A stretch of DNA of 9,419 nucleotides from JBEHYA01 sp048498415 (GTDB lineage Bacteria > Pseudomonadota > Alphaproteobacteria > UBA9219 > RGZA01), in contig JBEHYA010000077.1 of assembly GCA_048498415.1 (NCBI GenBank), forward strand, positions 1 to 9,419. The letters are read 5' to 3'. This document shows positions 1-6,297 of this stretch, in pieces. How positions within the stretch are numbered: the stretch's first letter is position 1; every line of letters starts with the position of its first letter. Made by a program: the position numbers and the translations under genes. The notes beneath the pieces are model-generated. The model saw nothing but the letters and a program-made list of their open reading frames with translations, had not been told where the DNA came from and ran no database searches.

Positions 1-1334
1 TAGGCCAGTTGCGGCTTGGGCTGGCGGGCGCGGTAGAGGGCGGCGCAAAAAAAGCCGTCGGTCTGGTGGCGGCTGGGGGTGAGCTGCATGACGCGGGGGT
101 CGGCAAGATCCACGTGGTCGAAAACATCCGGGCGCATGGTGCGGGGCTGGACCAGCGAGAAATCAGAATGGTGGGCGAGGAAGCGGCCGATCTGCCCCAT
201 GTTCTCCTGCTCCATGATGGAGCAGGTGGCGAAAATCAGAAAACCGCCGGGGCGCAGACTGTCCACGCTGGTCTCGAGCAGGCTTTCCTGAATGCGGGTG
301 AGATGGCGGAAATAATCCTCGCCCATGTTGAGGCGTATTTCTGGTTGCCGGCGCCACGTGCCGGTGCCGCTGCACGGGGCATCCAGCAGGATGCGGTCGA
401 ACAGGCCGGCATCCTGCAAGGGTTTCTGTCGCTCGCTGTTGGCAATCGCGCGGGTGGTCGCAATACTAACGCCGGCGCGGCGCAAGCGTTCTTCATTCGC
501 CCGCAGGCGCGTTTTTGAAATGTCGGTGGCTAAAATATAGCCCTGGTTTTCCATGGCGGCGCCTAATTGCAGCGTTTTGCCGCCGGCGCCGGCGCAGCGG
601 TCGAGGACGCGCTCGCCGGGATGGGCGTTGGCGAGCAGGCCGATCAGCTGCGAGCCTTCATCCTGAAATTCGATTTCGCCATTTACATACAGCGGATGTT
701 TATCCAGCACATGATCAAGATCGCGCATGCGCAGGCCATGCGGGGAAAAATGGGTGACATCCACGTCTTCGACATCGCCCAGCAACTCCGCCCAGGCGCT
801 GCGGCGGTCGGTTTTAAGGGTATTGATGCGCGCATCGACGGTAGGGTTGCCAAACAACGCGCGGAGTTCCGGCGCGAGACCTTCGGCGTATTGGGCGTAG
901 AGCGACGGATAAAGAAAAGCCGGGCATTCATAGCTTATATGATCGGGCATATCGGCATGCTGAAGCAGCGGGCTATCGAAGGGCGCCTGGGAGACGACGG
1001 TGGTGATGGTCTGGGTGGTATCCGCCATCGAGGCGCAGAGTTCGCGGCTGGCAAGCGCGAAGCACATATCGGGATCAAGCTGTTTGACCCAGCTGGCATA
1101 GGCGAGCGTGATGGTAAACGGCGTGGCCTTCAGGCCAAGGCGGTTCAGGCCCCATTCGAGGCGCATGAAATTGCGGGCGATGTCGCGCGCGGTATCGCGC
1201 AGTTCGCGCAAGGGGCCATGACCGGAATGGCTGCGGCCCACCTGCCAGCGGCGTTCGATGGCTTTGCGGGCGGTCACCGGTTCGGCCATGATGTCACCGA
1301 TAATATCGATGCTGTGACTGAGTATGTCTTCCAT
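1..1334 (-). CDS. RsmB/NOP-family SAM-dependent rRNA cytosine-C5 methyltransferase (runs to window edge)
   Basis: Reading the minus strand from ATG at 1334 gives 444 uninterrupted residues, down to the window edge. The next codon begins TA, so a stop may lie one base outside. The enzyme transfers a methyl group from S-adenosylmethionine to C5 of a cytosine in RNA; the best-known member, RsmB, modifies 16S rRNA. Visible motifs are the SAM-binding loop VLDRCAGAGGKT (residues 243-254), motif IV DAPCSGTG (318-325, Cys321, the product-release cysteine) and motif VI ATCS (369-372, Cys371, the nucleophile). The family-typical ending TDGFF is at 425-429. Residues 1-130 are helical and sit where other members carry an RNA-binding N-terminal domain, but I cannot match them to NusB by eye. 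Length fits the family. No clear Shine-Dalgarno precedes the ATG, so a slightly different start is possible. Assignment to the family is firm; the exact target base (C967 type) is inferred. In many alphaproteobacteria a homologue lies between guaB and guaA; that context is not visible here. Confidence 0.93.
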   Translation of the reverse strand, partial: MEDILSHSIDIIGDIMAEPVTARKAIERRWQVGRSHSGHGPLRELRDTARDIARNFMRLEWGLNRLGLKATPFTITLAYASWVKQLDPDMCFALASRELCASMADTTQTITTVVSQAPFDSPLLQHADMPDHISYECPAFLYPSLYAQYAEGLAPELRALFGNPTVDARINTLKTDRRSAWAELLGDVEDVDVTHFSPHGLRMRDLDHVLDKHPLYVNGEIEFQDEGSQLIGLLANAHPGERVLDRCAGAGGKTLQLGAAMENQGYILATDISKTRLRANEERLRRAGVSIATTRAIANSERQKPLQDAGLFDRILLDAPCSGTGTWRRQPEIRLNMGEDYFRHLTRIQESLLETSVDSLRPGGFLIFATCSIMEQENMGQIGRFLAHHSDFSLVQPRTMRPDVFDHVDLADPRVMQLTPSRHQTDGFFCAALYRARQPKPQLA

Positions 1335-1438
1335 CTAAATCGCTTAAAAAATGCGCAGGCTCTGAGTTTAACAGGCGGAAATACTTTCGTTTGCTGAAAA
1401 CAAACGCTGCATTATTCTGATAGAACAGGGGTTAGCGG

Positions 1439-1873
1439 TTAGATATCCCAGTCTTCGGGCTTTTCTTTGCCGCCATGCGTCCATGCCCCGAATTGGTCGA
1501 CGGGGCCAAAAGCCTGCCAATACCAGTCGCGCAGCAAGCTAGCAAATTTGGTGGTCTTGGCGCGGATCTTGCCTTTGCCGCCAGGCGCAGCGGGTGCGGA
1601 GTTAGTCGCAACGGCGTGGCCGCGGGTTTCCAGCTTGCGGGTTTCGCGTGCGGTTACGCCGGCTTTGGCGTGTTGCGCGACGGCATGTGTATAGAGAACG
1701 GGCGAGGGCTTGGGCATATCCGGTCCCCAGCGGAGATCAAGCGAGGGGCCCGTGACCTGGAACATGTTGCGCACAAAATCCCGCACGAAAGGTGGAACGG
1801 AAAAACCTTCCTTCATGCCTGTGAGCACGAAGCGGTAGGACGATTCCGGATAATGGTCCGCAGCCAGTTCCAT
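1439..1873 (-). CDS. Hypothetical 144-residue protein
   Basis: I do not recognise this protein. It has no signal peptide, membrane segment or cysteine. Two parts look folded: residues 10-50, with aromatic and hydrophobic positions, and an aromatic C-terminus (108-143) holding DWYWQAFGPVDQFGAW and a final EDWDI. A Lys/Ala/Pro/Gly-rich linker (90-107) joins them. Codon use, with third positions rich in G and C, matches the neighbouring genes, and the frame opposite on the plus strand gives an unnatural composition. The ATG at 1873 is the first available start after a TATAAT only 8 bases upstream, and there is no Shine-Dalgarno, so translation may be leaderless. It lies 104 bp upstream of the methyltransferase on the same strand and could be co-transcribed with it. 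It probably encodes a real protein; its role is unknown. Confidence 0.72.
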   Translation of the reverse strand: MELAADHYPESSYRFVLTGMKEGFSVPPFVRDFVRNMFQVTGPSLDLRWGPDMPKPSPVLYTHAVAQHAKAGVTARETRKLETRGHAVATNSAPAAPGGKGKIRAKTTKFASLLRDWYWQAFGPVDQFGAWTHGGKEKPEDWDI

Positions 1874-1881
1874 AGCTTTGG

Positions 1882-1887
1882 ATTATA
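1882..1887 (-). promoter_or_regulatory. Candidate -10 element (TATAAT), possibly leaderless promoter
   Basis: A perfect TATAAT on the minus strand ends 8 bases before the ATG at 1873. That places the expected transcription start within about two bases of the start codon. The -35 position (17-bp spacer) reads TAGTTT, a poor match, so the call rests on the -10 hexamer and its spacing alone. Confidence 0.35.
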
Positions 1888-1926
1888 CGCCTGAGCGTTG
1901 CAGGAAACTATATATTATAATTCTTT

Positions 1927-2033
1927 CCCCTCCCACCGGGAGGGGATAAAGGGGCGGGCAATCCTCCCCATTATGAGAATTTTCCAAGGGGATAGGGTTT
2001 CCCGCCCCCTTGCCCCCTCCCGGTGGGAGGGGG
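1927..2033. repeat. GC-rich palindromic intergenic repeat (two inverted hairpin arms)
   Basis: The left arm begins with hairpin CCCCTCCC-acc-GGGAGGGG (1927-1945). The right arm ends with hairpin CCCCCTCCC-ggt-GGGAGGGGG (2013-2033). Beyond the hairpins the arms stay inverted copies of each other: over the first 32 aligned bases there are three mismatches, and similarity continues to about base 43. A spacer of roughly 20 bases separates them. This hairpin-in-each-arm design is that of REP/MITE-type extragenic repeats. The element fills the gap between the end of the J-protein gene and the promoter of the 144-residue gene. It may protect or end the J-protein transcript, but no T-run follows the hairpins, so it is not a standard intrinsic terminator. 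Confidence 0.8.
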
Positions 2034-2041
2034 AGCCTCTT

Positions 2042-3004
2042 TTAAACAATGCCCGCTTTTTTGCGGGGGTCGTAGGCGTGGCTCACGCTCCATTTTTCAA
2101 TGAACTTGGTGAGCTGTTCATCCGGCGTGTCGGGCAGGGTGACTTTGAGTTTCACATACTGGTCGCCGCGCACGCCCTGCGGATCGACGATGCCGCGGCC
2201 GCGCAGGCGCAAGGTTGTGCCGGTGTTGGCGCCCTTGGGCACTTTGATTTCCACCTGGCCCTCTAGGGTGGGGGCATGCACGTTGCCGCCAAGCACGGCT
2301 TCCTGCAGGGTGATGGGGAGTTCTAAATACAGGTCGTTGCCTTTGGTGGTGAAGAAGGCGTGGGGTTCCACGGTGATTTCCAAAATGGCGTCGCCGCCGG
2401 TGGCCTCGTTCATGCCGGGATAGCCCTGGCCTTTGAGGCGCATTTTCTTGCCGGTCTGCGTGCCGGCGGGAATGGTGATCTCAAGCGTTTTGCCGCTTTG
2501 CAGGGTCACGCGCTTTTTGGCGCCCAGGGCGGCATCAAGGAAACTGACGGAAATCGGCTCGTGCGTATCGCCGCCGCGCGCGCGTTCGCGGGCGCTGGCA
2601 AACGGGTCGGCGCCGTTGCCCCAGCCGCTGTTGGAGTGAAAGCGCGTGCCTTTGGCGCGCACGCCGCCGAATAAATCGGCAAAAATATCTTCGGCGACGA
2701 AGTCGTTGAAATCGGCATTGCCGCCGCTGCTCTGGCCGGGGTTCGGATTGGCGCGGCGGTAGGAATATTGCTGGCGGGTTTCGTTGCCTTCGGCGTTCAG
2801 TTCGCCGCGATCAAATTTTTTGCGCTTCTCGGGGTCGCCGAGCAGGTCGTTGGCGGCGTTGATCTCTTTGAACTTCAGTTCAATGTCTTTTTTGCCGGGG
2901 TTAAGATCCGGGTGGTATTTTTTGGCAAGCTTGCGGTAGGCGAGCTTGATGTCTTCATCGCTGGCAGTGCGGCTAACGCCAAGGACCGTATAGGGATCAC
3001 GCAT
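2042..3004 (-). CDS. Class B J-protein (DnaJ/CbpA-like co-chaperone)
   Basis: A 320-residue DnaJ-type co-chaperone. Such proteins deliver unfolded clients to DnaK and stimulate its ATPase in the cytoplasm. The J domain occupies residues 3-66, with the DnaK-contacting HPD at 31-33 and the YxxLGVSRTAS start. A Gly/Asn/Ser-rich linker follows (about 85-145), then C-terminal domain I (149-213, including the KGQGYPG loop) and domain II (216-290). The zinc-finger CxxCxGxG repeats of true DnaJ are absent and there are no cysteines, so this is the CbpA-like class rather than the main DnaJ. An upstream codon at 3046 would add 14 residues, but it lies inside the terminator, and the family begins right at MRDPY, so ATG 3004 is preferred. 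No clear Shine-Dalgarno is seen. TTTACT (3034-3039) and TAATTT (3012-3017), 16 bp apart, are a weak promoter guess. As I recall, this gene neighbours the lipoprotein and pdxH in many alphaproteobacteria. Confidence 0.94.
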   Translation of the reverse strand: MRDPYTVLGVSRTASDEDIKLAYRKLAKKYHPDLNPGKKDIELKFKEINAANDLLGDPEKRKKFDRGELNAEGNETRQQYSYRRANPNPGQSSGGNADFNDFVAEDIFADLFGGVRAKGTRFHSNSGWGNGADPFASARERARGGDTHEPISVSFLDAALGAKKRVTLQSGKTLEITIPAGTQTGKKMRLKGQGYPGMNEATGGDAILEITVEPHAFFTTKGNDLYLELPITLQEAVLGGNVHAPTLEGQVEIKVPKGANTGTTLRLRGRGIVDPQGVRGDQYVKLKVTLPDTPDEQLTKFIEKWSVSHAYDPRKKAGIV

Positions 3005-3044
3005 AGCTAATAAATTAGGGCATTTCGAAATAGAGTAAAGAAAC

Positions 3045-3075
3045 AAAAAGCCGGGCTTTAGGGGCCCGGCTTTTT
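3045..3075 (-). terminator. Strong intrinsic terminator, bidirectional in form
   Basis: AAAAAGCCGGGC (3045-3056) pairs perfectly with GCCCGGCTTTTT (3064-3075) around a 7-base loop. On the minus strand it gives a 7-bp GC stem followed by five Ts, 19 bp after the lipoprotein stop. It should end that transcript, so the J-protein gene probably needs its own promoter in the 40 bp that remain before its ATG. Confidence 0.9.
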
Positions 3076-3093
3076 ATAGGGGATCAGCAACGC

Positions 3094-3585
3094 TTAGTTG
3101 TTGACGATTTTCCACGCGCCATCGGGCTGGCGGCAGGCGGTGCCGTAGGTTTGCTGCGGGCGGCCGCCAATTGTCGCGGTTTGCTGGAATTCGCGGCAAT
3201 ATTCGCCATTCGCCGCGGTGCCGTCACGCACCGGCGTGAAGGTGCCGGAATTGCCGCTTTGCGGGTTGTTCCAGGTGATCTGCTGGCCGATCGGCGCGGC
3301 ATAGGCCTGGCTTTGCGCGCGGCTTAAGGCAGCGCGGTCGGCGTTATCGAGCGACGAGCCGATTTCATTGCCCAGCCAGCCGCCGGCAACTGCGCCGATG
3401 GCGGTCGCGATCACGTTGCCGGTGCCTTTGCCGAACTGGTTACCCAGCAGCGCGCCGCCGCCGGCGCCCACCACGGTACCAATAGATTGTTTCTGGCCCC
3501 ATTCATCGGACTGGCAGGCCGAGAGGGAAAGGGCGCTGGAAAGCAGCAGCGCTGCGACAACGGATTTGCCGAAAAGCTTGGTCAT
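3094..3585 (-). CDS. 17 kDa surface antigen-like glycine-zipper outer-membrane lipoprotein (RT0821/Lpp0805 type)
   Basis: A 163-residue predicted lipoprotein. The signal peptide (1-23) has a basic start, a hydrophobic core and lipobox LSAC, with Cys24 as the lipidated residue. Gln at +2 rather than Asp suits sorting to the outer membrane. Residues 36-76 form a glycine zipper (repeated GxxxG in GTVVGAGGGALLG and AIGAVAGGWLG), typical of the Rickettsia 17 kDa antigen and related envelope proteins. The C-terminal part (about 98-162) is a small beta-rich domain with Cys130 and Cys151, which could form a disulfide, in the characteristic GEYCREF and YGTACRQPDGAW contexts. The start is supported by the signal peptide and by AAAGG (3596-3600) 10 bases upstream. 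It is divergent from pdxH across 140 bp and is followed by a strong terminator, so it is likely a single-gene unit. The exact function of the family is not settled; an envelope structural role is inferred. Confidence 0.9.
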   Translation of the reverse strand: MTKLFGKSVVAALLLSSALSLSACQSDEWGQKQSIGTVVGAGGGALLGNQFGKGTGNVIATAIGAVAGGWLGNEIGSSLDNADRAALSRAQSQAYAAPIGQQITWNNPQSGNSGTFTPVRDGTAANGEYCREFQQTATIGGRPQQTYGTACRQPDGAWKIVNN

Positions 3586-3681
3586 GAGAAATCGCCTTTT
3601 GAGGGTGAGGAGTGGGAAGAACCTTTAAAAACCTGTGCAACATTAAAAGAAGCCCTGAATTGGGGCAAGACTTTGTCAGGA

Positions 3682-3710
3682 TTGTTGGAAAGCCATGAAT
3701 TCGCTAGATT
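3682..3710 (+). promoter_or_regulatory. Candidate pdxH promoter
   Basis: TTGTTG (3682-3687) and TAGATT (3705-3710) stand 17 bp apart, 15 bases before the pdxH ATG. They match three and four of six consensus bases. A second possible -35, TTGTCA, lies at 3673-3678 but has no good partner. The call is tentative. Confidence 0.3.
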
Positions 3711-3725
3711 GCATAAAGAAACAAC

Positions 3726-4346
3726 ATGGAAATGGCTATGCCGAACGATGCCGCGCGCCCGCTGATTGAAGGAAACGACCCGTTCACGCTGTTTGCGGAA
3801 TGGTTTGCGGAGGCTTCGGCAAGCGAAGCGAATGACCCCAACGCCATGAATCTGGCTAGCGTGGGCGAGGGCGGACGGGTGTCGTCGCGAATCGTGCTGC
3901 TCAAAAGTTTCGATGCGAACGGGTTCTGTTTTTTCACCAACACGCATAGCCGCAAGGGCCAGCAGCTGGCGCAGCACAGCCAGGCGGCTTTATGTTTTCA
4001 TTGGAAGAGTTTGCGTCGGCAGGTACGCATTGAAGGCGTGGTGCAGCCGGTGAGCGATGCGGAAGCCGATGAATATTTTGCCACGCGCCCGCGGGGCAGC
4101 CAGATCGGCGCGTGGGCCTCGCAGCAGAGCGAAGCGCTGGACAGCCCGGAGACGCTGAAGAAGCGCGTGGCGGAATTTGAGAAAAAATTTGAAGGCCAGA
4201 ACGTGCCGCGGCCCGCGCACTGGTCAGGCTATCGCGTGGCGCCGGATATGATTGAATTCTGGCAGGATATGCCGTTTCGTTTGCACGACCGGCTGGTGTT
4301 TACTCGCCAGGCGCATACCTGGGACCGCGGACGCCGCTACCCGTAA
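3726..4346 (+). CDS. pdxH: Pyridoxamine/pyridoxine 5'-phosphate oxidase
   Basis: PdxH is the FMN-dependent cytoplasmic oxidase that converts pyridoxine or pyridoxamine 5'-phosphate to pyridoxal 5'-phosphate, the last step of de novo vitamin B6 synthesis and a salvage step. At 206 residues it is close to the usual 200-220. Family blocks appear in order: RIVLLK (55-60) and TNTHSRKG (71-78), FMN phosphate and ring binding; RRQVRIEG (97-104); RPRGSQIGAWAS (121-132); PRPAHWSGYRV (161-171); EFWQ (177-180); and the substrate-binding RLHDR (185-189). The protein ends RRYP where the family usually has RL[YA]P, a Leu-to-Arg change two residues before the last. The ATG at 3726 is the first in frame; alternatives at codons 3 and 5 exist. 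The upstream AAAGAAA is a weak ribosome site. It is the only plus-strand gene here, and its last 47 bp overlap the convergent 486-residue gene. Confidence 0.97.
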   Translation: MEMAMPNDAARPLIEGNDPFTLFAEWFAEASASEANDPNAMNLASVGEGGRVSSRIVLLKSFDANGFCFFTNTHSRKGQQLAQHSQAALCFHWKSLRRQVRIEGVVQPVSDAEADEYFATRPRGSQIGAWASQQSEALDSPETLKKRVAEFEKKFEGQNVPRPAHWSGYRVAPDMIEFWQDMPFRLHDRLVFTRQAHTWDRGRRYP

Positions 4347-5760
4347 AATGGTTGGGGCGGACAGGCTTGCTGGCAGGACGCAGGGCTGCACCCAGTTTGC
4401 CGGCCACACCACGCACCAGGTTTTCAAACGGGAGGGAAGGCGGTTGGTCAAAAATGCTCGCCTCATGCGAGGTAGTGGAGTTGCCCGGCTTGTATCCGAG
4501 GGGCGCCCATTTTACCACTGTTTCTTCCCATAGAACGTCTTCAGCTGTTACGCGATGCGTCGGAATTTCTGTAGCTGGGTGGCGGGATTTGTTCGTCACG
4601 CCATGCATGACGGCGCGTGCGCGGCGAGTTTCCGCCTCGGTGTCATCCGGGTAATCAGCGATTACTTCAGCCACCGTTTCGCCGTTGGCAGCCGGCGCTT
4701 CTTCCATTTGCATGTGAACCGGTTCAACCGCAGGCTCTTCAACTTCTTCGGCTTCCGTGCTGCCGTTTAAAGGCTGCAGGGTGGGGCGATCGGCAACCAG
4801 TTGGGCGACGTCGCTGATGGCGCCTTCCGGCAGCACCGCGCATAAATCCATGTCGGCGAGCGCATCGAGAACGATTCCGAAGCGTTCGGGGCTTGTCGTT
4901 TTCAAGGTGACGAGCGCATTGACAATTGTTGCCGGCGCTGAATCTTTCAACCGGTTATCTTTGATAAGGCTCAGCAAAATCGCTTCGGCGCGGTCGGCGC
5001 GGGCTTCCTGCTGGCGCGCGTGTTCAGCGGCGGCTTCCTGCTCCATCCGCAATATTTCTGCCGGGCTCCGGTATTGGTAGATTTCAGGCGGCGGCTTAAG
5101 GGATACGGCAGGAGCGGCGGCGGTTTCGTTTCTGGTACGCGTTAAAATGTCATCCGGCGCTGTAATTACAGGTGTCGTGATGGGTGAAAGCTTTGGCTCT
5201 TCGCGCGGAGGAAGGCGGGTAAGCACTTCATGGCCCCGATAGGTGGTGCGTCGCAGGCCATAGCCTGGCGGCAGCGAAGACGATTCAACTATCGTAACCA
5301 ATGGCGGCGTAAGGACAAAACCGCCATTGCCAGCTAATTCTTGCGCGGGAAAAACCGGATGGTCTGCGCTCAGCGCGGGCCATGCTGGCGCCGCCGGTTC
5401 AGATGGTACGGGTTCTTCTTCATGCAGGCCGCCGCCGGCGTAAGCGCTATAATCGGTGACGGGAGGAGGGTCTTCGGCGATGGCTTCGGGTTCTGGTGCC
5501 TCGTCATACAAGACTTCGCCGTTATCTGTGGGGTCGCCGTAAACTACGCCTTGCGGTTCATCAACGGGGAACGGTTCATCAAAAAACGAGTTGGCGGGGC
5601 CACGGGATAACTGGCCGCTATCCTGCACGGGTGCCTGCTGGGCGGCGGGGAGGGAAGAGCCTGCCATGTGCGCACGGGCCAACGCGATGCGTTCGCGAGC
5701 CCGCCTTGCGTCCCGTTCTTCTCTTCCTTCTCTGTTGCCACCTAATGATAGCAAGGCCAT
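4300..5760 (-). CDS. Hypothetical 486-residue acidic, proline-rich protein
   Basis: I recognise no domain. The N-terminus (1-31) is strongly basic and probably helical, with no signal peptide or membrane segment. Residues 55-130 and 335-375 are acidic and proline-rich and probably disordered. A likely folded core lies between about 225 and 326: a charged helix suited to coiled coil (232-272, SPAEILRMEQEAAAEHA...), then helices holding TIVNALVTLKTTSPERFGI. The C-terminus (400-486) has a WEETVVKWAPLGY segment and ends in a basic tail. There is one cysteine (Cys307). Codon use matches its neighbours. ATG 5760 is the first start in the frame, though the ribosome site is poor. The last 47 bp run antisense into the end of pdxH. 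It stands alone, 162 bp downstream of the 115-residue gene on the same strand. The length of the intact frame makes it very likely real; its function is unknown, and a scaffold or adaptor role is only a guess. Confidence 0.85.
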   Translation of the reverse strand: MALLSLGGNREGREERDARRARERIALARAHMAGSSLPAAQQAPVQDSGQLSRGPANSFFDEPFPVDEPQGVVYGDPTDNGEVLYDEAPEPEAIAEDPPPVTDYSAYAGGGLHEEEPVPSEPAAPAWPALSADHPVFPAQELAGNGGFVLTPPLVTIVESSSLPPGYGLRRTTYRGHEVLTRLPPREEPKLSPITTPVITAPDDILTRTRNETAAAPAVSLKPPPEIYQYRSPAEILRMEQEAAAEHARQQEARADRAEAILLSLIKDNRLKDSAPATIVNALVTLKTTSPERFGIVLDALADMDLCAVLPEGAISDVAQLVADRPTLQPLNGSTEAEEVEEPAVEPVHMQMEEAPAANGETVAEVIADYPDDTEAETRRARAVMHGVTNKSRHPATEIPTHRVTAEDVLWEETVVKWAPLGYKPGNSTTSHEASIFDQPPSLPFENLVRGVAGKLGAALRPASKPVRPNHFTGSGVRGPRYAPGE

Positions 5761-5922
5761 GGCCAGTAAATCCCGATCAATGCGTGAAACGTAATATAGT
5801 AGGATTTATATAGACCGGGGAACCGATTTGCCCACTGATTTTTACTTTCGGGCGGGGTAAAAAATTGTGGCGGAATAAAGGGTTAGCCATATAAGCGGGG
5901 TATAAGCCTGCCGTAATTGCAC

Positions 5923-6270
5923 TTATCCGCGTGTGAGGGCGGTGTGTGCGCCCTTTCGATCGGCCTGGCGGGTGGCCGCGCGTTGGCGTGCGGCGCCCAT
6001 GATCGCCATGACATATTTCACATCGGCCGGATCCTTTTCGCTCAGTCTGCTTTCGCGGGTCAGGCGTTCGCGATCCGCCGGCGATAAGCTTTTATTTTTA
6101 GCGAGCATCTGCGCGGCCATTTCGCGGAAAGCCCTTACCATAAATTCGGGGCTCTCGTACTGGGCGGCGTGCGCGCAGCCGGCATGCTCTTTGCTGTTTG
6201 CATCGCCGCTGACTTTGCAATCGCCGCAGCCGGTTTTGTAAGGCTTTAGTTTGAATAATTCGCGGTTCAT
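5923..6270 (-). CDS. Hypothetical 115-residue protein with Cys/His putative metal-binding motif
   Basis: I do not recognise the family. The N-terminal third carries C15-x2-C18, then C32-x-H34 thirteen residues later, with H29 nearby: a spacing that could hold one zinc ion or an iron-sulfur cluster. The rest is helical (residues 42-60, 65-77 and 82-102) and basic. There is no signal peptide or membrane segment, so it is probably cytoplasmic. The start is well supported: AAAGGA (6279-6284) lies 8 bases before the ATG at 6270. It begins only 27 bp after the stop of the 661-residue gene, so the two are almost certainly co-transcribed. That upstream protein also ends in a cysteine cluster, which suggests a shared metal or partner; this is inferred from composition and position only. 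Confidence 0.85.
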   Translation of the reverse strand: MNRELFKLKPYKTGCGDCKVSGDANSKEHAGCAHAAQYESPEFMVRAFREMAAQMLAKNKSLSPADRERLTRESRLSEKDPADVKYVMAIMGAARQRAATRQADRKGAHTALTRG

Positions 6271-6278
6271 TTTATATG

Positions 6279-6284
6279 TCCTTT
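6279..6284 (-). promoter_or_regulatory. Shine-Dalgarno for the 115-residue gene
   Basis: AAAGGA on the minus strand lies 8 bases before ATG 6270, in the 27-bp gap after the 661-residue gene. It fixes the start of the small gene and supports its being translated. Confidence 0.75.
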
Positions 6285-6297
6285 AAAAAAATAATAA

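Noticed and set aside
567..1397. A 276-residue plus-strand open frame opposite the methyltransferase
   Set aside because: It is the shadow of a gene whose SAM, PC and TC motifs are all intact on the minus strand. Its translation matches no family and has no ribosome site.
1388..1406. A hairpin CGTTTG...CAAACG between the 144-residue gene and the methyltransferase gene
   Set aside because: The stem is only 6 bp with moderate GC and no T-run follows it on either strand, so I do not call it a terminator.
1475..1894. A 139-residue plus-strand frame opposite the 144-residue gene
   Set aside because: It starts without a ribosome site, and its composition is less natural than that of the minus-strand frame, which has both a promoter-like -10 and typical codon use.
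3005..3046. A 14-residue extension of the J-protein
   Set aside because: The upstream start falls in the terminator stem, and J-proteins normally begin a few residues before the YxxLGV block.
5761..5922. A possible gene or terminator in the 162-bp gap after the 115-residue gene
   Set aside because: No frame with a start signal is seen, and no GC stem followed by Ts. AT-rich -10-like strings near 5790-5812 lack a matching -35.
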